The notes under the pieces: model-generated
Told to the model about the DNA's origin: nothing
Databases searched by the model: none
The model's input: only the letters and a program-made list of their open reading frames with translations
Translations under genes and position numbers: made by a program
Assembly: GCA_030386875.1 (NCBI GenBank)
Contig: CM059564.1
Span: 65,949,936 to 66,013,935, forward strand
Direction: 5' to 3'
Length of the DNA: 64,000 nucleotides
From: Morinoia aosen
Taxonomy: Eukaryota > Arthropoda > Malacostraca > Amphipoda > Talitridae
In this document: in pieces, positions 35,518 to 46,800 of the stretch
How positions within the stretch are numbered: the first letter of the stretch is position 1
Layout of the letters: the number at the start of each line of letters is the position of its first letter

Positions 35518-38500
35518 TTAAATTTCTGACATCAGATTACACTTTTCTAGGAACATTTTAAGTGCTGATACATCAAAAGTTGAGCGTAAAATTTCCCTGA
35601 GCATTCCGATCATTACATCATCAGGACCTCGCAGTCTCGGGAAACACACATTCCTGGCAGCTGCATATCGAGGGCACTCAACAAGAAAGTGTTTGACAGT
35701 CAGAGGAACGTGGCACCGCTCACATCGTGGCTGTGGCTGTCGCTCCATCAAGTGCCCGTGCGTCAAACGGGTATGGCCAATACGGAGGCGGCAGAGTATC
35801 ACCTCCATCCGACGAGGGCGACAACTAGAAGATATCCACTCACGCACGGTGGGTTTAATACTTCTTAATTTATTATTAATTGTTCTATCCCACTCCTGTT
35901 GCCACAAACTTCTCACTGCAGCCTTTATCCGAGGGTAGTAGTCTCGGAATGGGACCATCAAGTTCAACGTTTCCCCATTTGTCTCCGCAGCTCGCTTAGC
36001 CTCCCGGTCAGCTCGCTCATTGCCCGATACTCCCACATGTCCGGGCACCCAGCATAACGTGACACTCTTACGTCTACTCGCAAGGTTTATTAACATTACG
36101 AGAATCTCAGCAATGAGTGGGTGTGTACTATTATACATTTGCGTGGCCTCGATTACGCTTTTCGAGTCAACAAAAATTGTAAAAGAGCCACATGGGTAGT
36201 CCTCAATCAATTTCAGTGCCTCCATCACACCGTACAATTCTGCTGTGAAAATTGATGACTCTGGGAGTAGTTTCATTGCACTGACCCTTTCCCCAGACAC
36301 GGCGGCACATCCCACGGCGTCCCCCGTTTTGGATCCGTCAGTGTACAACTTCACGGAGTTTGCGTGCTTTTCAAGTACATGGTCTATGAAAATTCCCTTC
36401 AGGATGTGATCGGGCATGGATTCCTTCTTGGGCATCCGGCATCCTGGGCAAAAACTTTCTATAGGGACGCGCCATGTTGCAGAGTTGTCCAAGAGTACTG
36501 GGAGTATACGCATGGGTCTCAATTGCATTGTGGCTGTAATCGCTGGGTAATCCACAGATGCGGGTATGAAATGTGGAAAAGGCAGGTGTCGACCAAGGGG
36601 CGCGTGCACACTGGCCCATGCAGGAGACAAATTGACTTGCTCCAGCCTGGCTAGGTACTGTAAGGTTAGTTGCACACGTCGGAGCCACAGGGGTGGCTCT
36701 CCGCTCTCTACGCACAGGCTGTAAGAGGGTGAGGATCGAAAAGCACCAGTGCTTAGCCTGATAGCTGCATGGTGCACTGGATTCAACTTAGCAAGTGAGG
36801 ATTCTTTGGCATATTGATATACTATACAGCCATAGTCTATCTTGCTCCTGATGAGGGTTCTATATAGTCGCAACGTCACTCGATCTGCTCCCCACGTTAC
36901 TCCAGATATACACTTTAGGAGATTCATTCTCCGAGCACACTCAACCTTGAGAGCAGCCAGGTGGGGTTTCCAGTTGAGCTTATCATCCACAGTCATCCCC
37001 AAAAACTTTACGCTGCGCTCAAAAACTATCTGTCCCTCCCCCAGCACCAGTCGAGGAGGATCACAGCGGCCGCGGCCTTGGAAATGAAGGCCTACAGTCT
37101 TCTCAGTAGAAAACGTAAAGCCATGCTCAAGAGCCCAGCTGTTTACACTGTTGATGGCTTTCTGCATTCTGCGGGTCGCCGCAGGCAAAAATGCAGACGT
37201 TGAATAGAGCATAAAGTCATCCACATACAGCGAGGCCAAAATGTCAGGAGGAAGGACTGTAGTAATTCCATTCAGGGCTACATTAAATAACGTGCAGCTC
37301 ATGACGCTACCCTGAGGCAAGCCTTCACGCTGAAGCTGCAGTGAGGAGAGCGTACCACCCACTCTAACACGGAAGGTTCTCTCACCAAGGAACTTCTCGA
37401 TATACAAGGCCATATTACCGCGGAGTCCATATCCATGCAGCGATTTGAGGATCCCATATCTCCACGCAGTATCATAGGCCTTGTGCAGGTCGAAGAAAAC
37501 ACATATAGTCTGGCGACGTTCTGCGAGGTTAGCTATTAGATAGTTCTGAAGGCGCAGCAGAGCGTCTACGGTCCCGCGGTGTTGTCGGAAACCAAACTGT
37601 ACAGGATTCACCAGCTCTTCAGTCTCCAGCCATCGCGTTAGCCGGACATTTACAATCTTTTCCATCAATTTTCCAAGACAGCTAGTCAGGGCAATGGGTC
37701 GATAGTTATCAGGGTTGGAGGCAGGCTAATTGGGCTTTGCAAAGGCCATGATTATTGCTGTTTGCCATTGTTGCGGATATGTGTGCGTAGTCCAGATTTT
37801 GTTGTAAATATAGAGAAGGCATGATATTGCCGTATGATCCATTTTCTTTATCATTTGGTAGTGAATCCCATCAGGTCCGGGGGCTGTGTTTTTGCACTTT
37901 TTCAAGGCACAATAAAGTTCCATCATTGTGAGGGGATCGTTGTACGGATAGATGGAGTCAGTCGAAAAATCTAGCAGTCGCCGCTCCTGCTGACGTCTGA
38001 GAGCCGAGGAAGCATGCCCCCTGCTAACACGACAGAAGCTCCGGGCCAACACTTCTGCTACACGCTCCGGGTCTGCGGTGAGAGAGCCATCAATTTCCAA
38101 ACACGGTCGCCTGTGTCCATAATTTCCCTTCATTTTATTAACTCTTTGCCATACCTTAGCCATGGGAGTATCAGTGTTCAGGCCGGAGACATACTTCTGC
38201 CACGATGTCTTACGCGCTACATCCTTGACTAGTTGCGCTCGAGCTCTGGCTCGGTTATAGGCGATCTTATGTGCCAGCTCCTTGGTTCGTTGATAGCGCC
38301 GTAAGGCTCGTTTCCGCTCACTATTGGCTACTGCACACTCGTTGTTCCACCATGGAACACGATGTTTCTGACAGCCTCCCTGAGACTTTGGGATGGCAGC
38401 GTTGGCAGCTGTGCACACACCGTTCCGACAAAACGTTCGACTAACTCATCAACACTGTATCTCTCATCGGGTTCTTCCATTCGTGAGCCGGTTTCAAAGT

Positions 38501-39211
38501 CTCTCCAGTTGGCCTTCTTGAAATTAAATCGTGGATCCATGGGCACAGGTTGGCACCGTGCGACACACAGAAGGATGGGATAGTGGTCACTACCATACGT
38601 ATCGTCAAGCACGGACCACTGAGTATCAGGAAAGATGTCGGGCGTACACAGGCTGACGTCGATTGCAGAGGAGGTACCGCTTTGTACATGGAAATGAGTG
38701 GGAACTCCGGTGTTCAACAGGCACAACTCGGTAGCATCCAAAAATTCTTCCACCGCTCTTCCATGTCGATCGTTTATCAGATTGCCCCAGCGAACATGTT
38801 TGGCGTTTGCGTCCCCAAGGATGAAAGCAGGCCTTGTTAGTTGATTGCTAAGGAGGGTGAGGTCCTGTGAGGTTAAGGGATCTCCTGGTGAGGTATAGAT
38901 GTTGCATACCGTGATCATACGCTGCCCAACACACATACGGAGGGGGCCAGGGCCTGTAATCTAGTATTGATGGCTATTTTACTGTAGCCAACATCTCTCC
39001 GCACAAGTATTGCAAGTCCCGTTCCGGGCAACGGATTAGGCACCGGGGAATAAACCTCAATACAATAGTTGTTTGGAGGTGCAGGGTTCAGGTTTCCAAG
39101 GAGGGTCTCCTGTAGGCAAATGCAACATGGTTGGTACTCCTCAAGGAGGGCCCTCAAATCTCCATAGTTGCGGCGAAATCCTCTAATATTCCATTGGATA
39201 TAGGTGGTCAT
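35518..39211 (-). pseudogene. Non-LTR ORF2, endonuclease-RT-RNase H polyprotein, broken
   Basis: Starts at ATG 39211 (MTTYIQWNIRGFRR). The AP endonuclease shows WNIRG, QET, GDANAKH and GSDHYPI. RT palm motifs are FFDLHKAYD, LPQGSVMS and YVDD (in the 716-residue piece ending at 35518). RNase H follows at about residues 440-570 of that piece (YTDGSKTG, TAELYG, FVDSKS, PGHVGVSGNERAD), then a CERC...H...C finger. Breaks are a frameshift near 38915-38936, a frameshift near 38328-38418, and an in-frame TAG at 37728-37726 just before the PASNPDNYRPIALT block. Everything else reads through. Confidence 0.9.
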
Positions 39212-39219
39212 GGTTTACC

Positions 39220-41154
39220 CTATTGAGGTTTAGCACGCGTGGAGTCCTTTTCCACACCCTCACTCAGGGCGGTTGCTAGATCAGGCGGCACGGGGCTTGT
39301 GGGTCTATCATCCCACGTATGTATTGGCACTGCAGGAGGAGGCTTAGTCGGGAAACCTCGCGGAACCGGATATCTCTTCATCATGTGTGTTGCAATATCT
39401 TCTGGGACAATTGTGACGCGCTCCAGAGAACGGACACGCTGGGTCACAATATGTCGTTCACAATCCCGCTCAGACCTACGACTGTCCGCACGAGGAACCG
39501 AAAGGTCACGCCCAGCGCTCCCCACAGCACCACCCCCACGGCTGTACACCCGCACGTCTGGTCGAGGCACTCTTTCCACTTTACTTCCTGGCTCCGATAC
39601 GCCCACAAGAGGGGCGGCTGACTCCAGAGCAGGCTCTCCAGTCCGTCCTGAGTTTTCCTGGCTTGGAAAAAGATCAGGAGCTTTTTCGATGACTCTAGGT
39701 GTCTTGGCCACTCTCCCCTGACTGCCGCTGTGGGTCGGAGACGTGCCGCTCTGCGTTCGCTTTCTTGAGGTTATAATTGAGGGAATCGTTCTCAATGGTT
39801 CATTAGATGGATTTGGCTGGTCAGCAACTGTAGTTTCGGTAATACTGAGGGGTGGATTTCTTTTTGCTTTAATTTTGGGTACAGATGGTTGTTTTACGGT
39901 TGTAGATATTTCCGGTAGGGGCGCTCTACTAGTACCGGGCTCCTGTCTCACTGCAGCGTCCCTCTGTTGGTCCCGGCCAGCAGGACCGAAGGCACGGTTG
40001 ACGGGCGCCGCTTGAGGGGCTTTTACCTTCTCTGCATATGTACCCTGAGTCTTATTAAAACGACTGCCAACAACGCGCCTAGCCTCGCCATAGCTGATGC
40101 GTTGGTTTGCCTGCACTGCTACGATTTCCTCTTCCAGTTTGTAATAGAAACAAGCCTGGGAACTAGCAGGGTGTTGCTCATCACAGTTGGCACATCGGGG
40201 AGATTTAGCGCAAGGCAGCTCATGCTGCTCTTCCGCGCAGTTTACGCACACGCCAGGCTCAACACGACAGGACCTTGCACCATGCCCAAAGTCCTGACAC
40301 TTGAAACAGCAGCGTGGCTTTGGCACGTACTGGCGCACGGAGCATCTAGTCCATCCAATCTCCACGGACTGTGGTAGGTGACAGCGATCAAAATTAAGGA
40401 TGTAGATCGATGAGGGCGTCAAAACGCCTCGCTCAAATCTCTTGATCCGGTACAATGCCTTCAGGAGGCGTTCGTCGCTATACTGAGGGTAGTTATCGTA
40501 CCAGATGGTACCCTTGCACTCGTTGAGTCTGTCATGTGGAGAAACCTGCACGCCAACTCCTGCAAGGGACCGCAGGCCTAAGATAGCCGCACTTTGATGT
40601 TGATTACGCACCTCTACCAGTAGGCCACCGTTCCGGGTCTCCGTTACCTTGGCAGGTCTGCCGCCAAGTCCCCCGCACAGGTGACGGTTAGCTTCAATCA
40701 CGTCAACGTGGCTCATGGGCGATCCGTCCTTTGTTTTGATTATGAAGAATCTCTTAAATTCCGTGGGAAGAGTTTTACTTTCGTTGTCATCAACTCTGGC
40801 TAGGGGCTCTGCAAATAAATGTTGCCGCCGAACACGGCGCTTGGGTCGACGCGGTAGCACCCTTTGGCTCTGAGTTGGTGGGACGTAGGGTTCAAGACTA
40901 AGTTTTGTTTTCTCAGATGGCCTGGCTTCAGCGTCACCACTCGCAGGAGGCTGCGATGGTGTTAGCTGCGCCAAAGGCAGAGTTGGGGGGAGTCCAGTAC
41001 TTGTGTCCGTTTGCAGAAGCCGTGTCGTTACTGAAGGTGAAGTAGGTGAAATTTCCATGTTGAGCAAGGTTTGGTTACACCTGTCACCCCGAGCCGGCAC
41101 CAAAAATCGGCCGCCTACAAGGGGATCCCTGATGTCGGGCACACGTAGTCCCAA
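39220..41154 (-). CDS. Non-LTR ORF1, gag-like nucleic-acid-binding protein, 644 aa
   Basis: Open frame from ATG at 41154 to TAG at 39222-39220. Residues about 283-335 hold three zinc knuckles: CFKCQDFGHGARSC (CX2CX4HX4C), CVNCAEEQHELPC and CANCDEQHPASSQAC (CX2CX3HX6C), the arrangement of Jockey and I gag proteins. They bind element RNA in the ribonucleoprotein. A conserved domain before them (FFIIKTKDG to about residue 270) resembles the RRM-like region of these gags. The Pro/Ser-rich N-terminus and basic C-terminal third are low complexity. ORF2 starts 8 nt after the stop. Confidence 0.88.
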   Translation of the reverse strand: MGLRVPDIRDPLVGGRFLVPARGDRCNQTLLNMEISPTSPSVTTRLLQTDTSTGLPPTLPLAQLTPSQPPASGDAEARPSEKTKLSLEPYVPPTQSQRVLPRRPKRRVRRQHLFAEPLARVDDNESKTLPTEFKRFFIIKTKDGSPMSHVDVIEANRHLCGGLGGRPAKVTETRNGGLLVEVRNQHQSAAILGLRSLAGVGVQVSPHDRLNECKGTIWYDNYPQYSDERLLKALYRIKRFERGVLTPSSIYILNFDRCHLPQSVEIGWTRCSVRQYVPKPRCCFKCQDFGHGARSCRVEPGVCVNCAEEQHELPCAKSPRCANCDEQHPASSQACFYYKLEEEIVAVQANQRISYGEARRVVGSRFNKTQGTYAEKVKAPQAAPVNRAFGPAGRDQQRDAAVRQEPGTSRAPLPEISTTVKQPSVPKIKAKRNPPLSITETTVADQPNPSNEPLRTIPSIITSRKRTQSGTSPTHSGSQGRVAKTPRVIEKAPDLFPSQENSGRTGEPALESAAPLVGVSEPGSKVERVPRPDVRVYSRGGGAVGSAGRDLSVPRADSRRSERDCERHIVTQRVRSLERVTIVPEDIATHMMKRYPVPRGFPTKPPPAVPIHTWDDRPTSPVPPDLATALSEGVEKDSTRAKPQ

Positions 41155-41810
41155 CGGGAACGCTCGCTAGGTACAGGCATAGCAGTCAGAGTAACCAGGA
41201 TCAGTAGGTTGATTCGCTTGACTAGTCAAGGGCGCGTTCCCGCACGCCAAGGACGTTTAAGCAGCCCCCCGCCTACCCAGCCACCCCTCCCACTAGCCCT
41301 CGCCGCATGCGACTTCAAACTGGCAGGACGGGCCTAGGCTCCCGCCAGCCACCAAGGAGAAGGTCAGAGCGTGTTCCAAGGAAAGCCGGGTCATCCGAAG
41401 AGAGAAATTCAGCACAAATCCATTTAGAAGGTCCAAGTCAGTAGGGTGGTCACATGCTGCCATCTCTATTCGTCTGACCCCTCAACCCAGGCCACTCTGC
41501 CATGGTTGCACCTGGGCAGCACAGCCCAGGGCATCATAGAGGCACGCAAGCCCCCTCCCCGCGACAAGGGCGAGATGGCGCGAGGGGGGTTAACCGCAAC
41601 AAAGGCGTTCCAAAAGGCGCCATTTAGTCTGGACTTGAGTGAATGCAGAACCTATGCACCAAGTGCATAGAATGAGTAAGTTAACAAAAAAAACAAAAAA
41701 AATAAAGTTTATGAAACAAGATAGAAGTTGAAAAAGAAAGTAATAGCTGCTGAAAGAATGGGTAGCAATGAACCAAAAAAAGATGGTCCAAAACATCCTA
41801 CATATCCTAA

Positions 41811-42542
41811 ATAACTGTTCAGTTGCCAAGATGCGCTGAAGGACAATCTCCTTCTTCGGCACGCATAAAATGGGAATGTAATTTTTTTCCATGGAATTAA
41901 ACATTAGTCAACATGACTTTCTCTAGCTTTGCAAACATATAGCAAGTTTATGTCAGTGAACACTACAAAAACACCATCTAGCAAACACGTCTCAAAAAAA
42001 ATTATAGGTGCCACATTAATTTAATTTGCTTAGTACTATTGAAGACTGCGCCCATAATTAGGACCACTAAAATTTGTACTGCACTAAGAAAACTCCATTA
42101 GTAAAGCATCACTTTTTCCATCGCTTATCAAAATCCATGGCTATACAAAAGCTGTAAATCATTGTTTCAGTGTTCCCTGGTTACCTTAAATTCTTTGAAT
42201 TATTGACAACCTCAAGAAGAGCTACCAGATGGAACATTACGATCACACTCGTTCTTAAAGGCATAGGCTGTACAACAGCGTCATAGAGCAGCTAAGGAGG
42301 CGAGGGGTGCTAGTCCCTCTGTGCCCTGCTCGCAATGGTGAGGGTCACATCAATGATCCAAATTAACACTGCCGAGATCGCCAAATGGCGGCCTCTGGTT
42401 TTTCTTGAAAAGGTAAGGTTGTAAGAAGCAGAGTTTAAAAAACATGTTCACTGCCCTAAATAATAGTATCTTTCCTAAGAAGTTTGAAAATGTAATAGCA
42501 TGATGACATTTACCTCATACGCTTAAATCTCTCCTAAAAATA
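41811..42542. other. Intergenic DNA, nothing recognised
   Basis: AT-rich sequence between the split SINE and family E copy 2, with no ORF of interest. Confidence 0.45.
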
Positions 42543-42652
42543 TGTTGAAATTATTGAAATGCTAATCATTCAAACCAACACGTAAGTGAGCAACTTACCT
42601 AGTGGTACTCTTCTATCCCAATAGGCAGTCAAAGTGTCAAGTTCACATACAT
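42543..42652 (+). repeat. Repeat family E, copy 2
   Basis: Diverged match to 9836-9947: tgaaattattgaaatgctaa, gcaacttacctagtggtact, gtgtcaagttca. About 80 percent similar by eye, with indels. Confidence 0.65.
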
Positions 42653-43792
42653 TTTGTGCTCACACCTGAGCAGGGCACGCCTTAACCTTCGAATCCCTCA
42701 CATCATTTCATATCAGCCCCAGTTTTCCAAAACCGATGAGTCTTTTTATGATGAGTGCTTTCGCTCTCCCCATTCTCTCATAGCAGGAGAGTGTTGCATT
42801 ATAGCCTCTTCTTTGACAATTGATGTGAAATTTGAAGAAGTGTGAATTTATTTGTTCAATGAATAGTTGACACACATCGTTGTAATAGCATTGCAATGAG
42901 AAATATGTAAAATCCAATTACCTTTTATTCATAAAGAATTAGGGGACACTATATCTTCGAGCCCACAGCCAGCCAGTGCGACACATGTGGTTGTGAATTC
43001 ATTTCATATTTCAGAAATTTCTCTCCTTTGCACAGACTCATCACAGACAGAAAGCAATTGATACCCCATGCATGATCACCAATGAGTAAGAATTACTAAC
43101 CCACGCTCTGTTTTTCGTTTCAGCTAGTGAGGCACATTTTTACAGAGTAGAAATTTTCCTCTCACTTCTGCTTAGAAATGTTATTTACTCAAACATGTTT
43201 TGAACAAAACTAATTTTTCTTTGCCTTCTATATAATTATCAGTTATCAGGTGTCTGCAGTATTTTATTCGAAGATTCAAGCTTACCGAAAATAATTAATT
43301 GCATGTGGCTCATTGCAACTTCAACATTTCTTGATAGAATGACAGAGTTTCAAGTTGCGGAACAAATATTAACTCAACGAATAGCAATTATTAATGAAAG
43401 GATAAGAAAAGTCAGTAATATTACAATACAGATTCTTGCACAGTTGAAAAGGTATGCATTTTTAAACTTTGAGTCGTACTTCATACTATATATTACTAAC
43501 AATTTCCATGACTACAAACAAAATACAAGATAGATAATATGCTTGTCTTCAAACTGAAAGATTTCAAAAAACCAATCACTCTCGTGAATATGACGCAAGG
43601 TGACACAACAGACAGCTCTTCGCATAGAAAGATGCTAGAAATACGCTCGGGCTCTTGATCAAATTCTCATTTTTGCATGCAAGAGAAATTATGTACAAGG
43701 TCACAGCATAAATTATTAGAAGTTAAATACATTCCCACTTGTGTCATGCCAGCTGGACTGGCACACCCTAAATAAGCTGAGTGGTGAGAAGC
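42653..43792. other. NDUFA7 3' flank, nothing recognised
   Basis: No canonical AATAAA was found in the first 100 nt after the NDUFA7 stop. The rest is AT-rich with short chance ORFs. Confidence 0.4.
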
Positions 43793-43874
43793 TCACAGGT
43801 TGAGGGAGCAGGGTGGGTTGTACGGCACGCCGGGGATCTTGGGCTTCTTTGTGGTGACTGCAACAGCAGTTTCC
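43793..43874 (-). CDS. NDUFA7: NDUFA7 terminal exon with stop
   Basis: Acceptor gtccttcag precedes 43874. It encodes GETAVAVTTKKPKIPGVPYN, then PPCSLNL with TGA at 43795-43793. The phase agrees only with the reading that continues the 55-kb exon. The sequence is weakly conserved, so identity rests on the upstream exons. Confidence 0.78.
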
Positions 43875-46800
43875 CTGAAGGACAGAGAGAGCGTCGTAAA
43901 ATTTTGTCTCACACTCTAATGACACTTTGCAAGTGAAACTTCGATTCAAAATACTTCAATGAAGCCTCTTAGATGGCCAGCAACTTAGAAGACCTTATGA
44001 CAAATTTAAAAACAGCACAACACAAACCAACAATTCCAATGCAAGTTACTGCGTGAGAGAGGAACGTTTTATTCACTTAGCCTTCAACGGTGTACACATG
44101 AAAATTGCCGTTATGCTTTGAAATTTAAGAAGTGTTCACTTTTTATCGAGGCTAGCCATTATTCCCTAGAAAAAGTTAATCTTTTTATTTGAAAAAATTG
44201 ATTGCATTGTTAAAACTGAAAAGATAAACATCAATTCACAATGCATCTTACCATGATTTAACATTCATTAGACTGAAAACATAAAAATAAAGCCAAAATA
44301 CTTGATTGAGAAATTACTTGCAGGGCCATACTAGAAGCAAAAGGATTACAAAAAATACACTGAATGAGTACAAATGTCTAAAAAGAACATGTCTGAGCAA
44401 GTGTTCACATGCTCCACCAAAAGAAGAAGTAGGACTTTTGACTTGGCACACGCATTCCAATTTCTGTTATTGATGGACCGAACTTACCCACTAGAAAAAA
44501 TAGTTCTAAGTGCAGAGATAAATTGCAACAAATTATTCCAAAAACGAGTGAGTCATCTTTCACTACCAGGAACAGAAGGGCAATGGTGAAGAGAGAAATT
44601 CAATAATTATGCAATGCAGCCGATCTTCTCCCGCAGGTGAGATAAACTCTTTTTTTCTGCTTACTTATTTTTAAATGGCAGCAAATCAGCAAACAGGGAA
44701 GAGAACAAAACTTTTTGAATTGCTTATTCACGATTGAAAAGTTGGTACAAATGAAAAAGTTACGAGCGGCAGATCTTGATGGAATATGTAATGAAGAAAG
44801 ATATTATCTTATAGCCTAAGGGAACCTGAATAAAGATGTGTGGGTTGCAGAAGACTGAATTGATGAAACATGGATAGTAATAAACTAAATTAATGGTGCA
44901 TAGATGATGAAGAACCAGATTAATGTTGCATGGACAATGGGGAACGAGACACGGTAGGAAGTAATTTAAAAACCCTTAAATTAATTACCTGCCACATGAG
45001 ATAACAATGAGACCAGGGGAGGCAACCTGAGAAGCTTGGGACCTACCAAGCAATTACCATCACTTAACCAACAACACGTTATAATCCATGCCGCACACAA
45101 ACCTAGAAGTCAAGTAATTTAAATTCCAATATCAAGTAAGATGAAGAAATATGTACATGCAAAAGATTTCATACAAAAATAAAAATAAAATAAGGAATTT
45201 ACATATAGAAACGCATAAATAATTCTTTAAGCATTTTCCTATGCATTTTTCTCAATCTTAACTCAATAAAAAAATAAATAAAATGAATTACACCACACAA
45301 AAATAAAATAAGAACTCCAAATACCCAATACAAAGCTCATGCAAATCAATCCAAAGAATTTTAAGTACTGAATAACAACAAAATAAATCTAACAAAGACG
45401 TAACACAATATAGCAAAGCCACTAACGTGACCTTAAGGACACCGTCTAGGTAGAAATCAGGTTATGTGTTGATTTTCTGTTTATATATGCATCTTATAGA
45501 GAATTTTCTTGCGCTTCCATTGGTACTTTTCTTTTTTGTCTACTCCGAATAGTGCGCCCACCAGAGGGGGGGAAAGCGATGGGGGTGGAGTGACCTTGAA
45601 CCCTCCCCCCTCATTATTGGGAGTCAATTGAGCGTTTCTCTGCGGGAATGGCATTATAGTTCGTTAATGGGCTACTCAAAGTGCTTCCATTATTCAAACA
45701 AAACATTCTAACGCTGAATAAACATTTTTTTTATAATTTTTGACAATTTCAGAATTTAGTTGTCCTGCCGTATCCATGATACCGCAGCTTTCATTCATAG
45801 CTCGATAACAGCTGCAGTATCATAGCTACAGCTATGGCGAGCACACCAATCCAAACGGCTTGAAAAGAGCTATAAAACAAAGGAGTTGACTTGATAAAAA
45901 AACGTATTTTGGTCGAAAAAAAATGAAAAATTAAAAAAATTAATTGTTTTCATGAATTACACCTATTCTCTTTTGTTGTATATTTTTTCTCAGAGTTACA
46001 GAGCTACAGCAATGTAAATTATATCAATCGAAAGGGCTTGAAAAGAGCTACAAACGCTCAAGAGTTCATTGTAGAAAACCCTGTAGTTCAAAAGATAAAA
46101 AGAAAAACAATTTTTTTTTGTGAAAAAACTCGTTTTTACGGAAACTTGATAATTGGTTTCTCAAATGCTACTACTTCCACAATTTTAGAGCTACAAGAAT
46201 GGTTTATATACCATTCGATAGGGCTCAGCAAGGTGTATCCTGGCGCAATAGCATTTTTTGATAAATTTATTATTTTGAAAATTACACGAGATGAAAAAAA
46301 AATGAAAAAAAGTCAATTTTTTTTTTTTTCAAAATCCACAAAAAAAAATTTATCGAAATTCCCTATTGCGAGTGGTTATATAGACATCTAAGCAATCTAA
46401 AAACGAAGTACTGGTTCTGTAACTTCAAAATTGTAGAAGTAGTAGGATTTTAAAAAAACCCCTATTTTATCATATTTTTTCGAAAATAAAAAAAAATCCA
46501 GTGCAGATACAAAAATTTTGTCGAAATAACAAATGATATTTGGATCATTTCACACCTACTGTGAAAATTTCAGAGAAATCCATCTATAAACAACGGACTT
46601 TTTTTTTACCTAGACGGTGTCCTTAAGAAAGACAACTTAAAAACTTACCAATGCAATGCTGTCATCACTTTGAATTATTTTGGCCTTGCTCTTAGGATCT
46701 AAAATAACAGGGTCAAAAAAAAAAATTTCAAAAAGAAAACAGCCAAGCTGTTTTTTAGGGAGGTTTTATTGGATGGTATTGGTTTTTTTGCATTTTATAT

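Larger units (their letters stand above)
35068..41589 (-). mobile_element. Full-length two-ORF non-LTR retrotransposon, I/Jockey group
   Basis: Minus orientation, 6522 bp, between perfect 13-bp target duplications, so both ends are defined. Order is 5' UTR (41589-41155), ORF1 with gag zinc knuckles (41154-39220), ORF2 with AP endonuclease, RT, RNase H and a C-terminal Cys-His finger (39211-35518), then 3' UTR (35517-35068). There is no poly(A); the 3' end is ctaatactacgactac, a short TAC-like tail. RNase H after RT points to the I clade or relatives. ORF1 is open, while ORF2 has two frameshifts and one nonsense codon, so the copy is recent but dead. Confidence 0.93.
35032..41810 (-). repeat. 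Family A (minus) split by a 6.5-kb non-LTR element
   Basis: The tail part 35032-35067 (ttagattagatggtagtttaa to ccttaaccgcaacaa) and remaining part 41590-41810 (ttaaccgcaacaaaggcgtt onward) form one SINE. The 13-bp ttaaccgcaacaa is present on both sides (35055-35067 and 41590-41602). Confidence 0.9.

Noticed and set aside
39239-40377. Plus-strand ORFs up to 160 residues opposite the first non-LTR element ORF1
   Set aside because: Shadows of the GC-rich minus-strand ORF1.
35068-41589. LTR retrotransposon or retrovirus
   Set aside because: There are no long terminal repeats or protease/integrase; the AP endonuclease and domain order are those of a non-LTR element.
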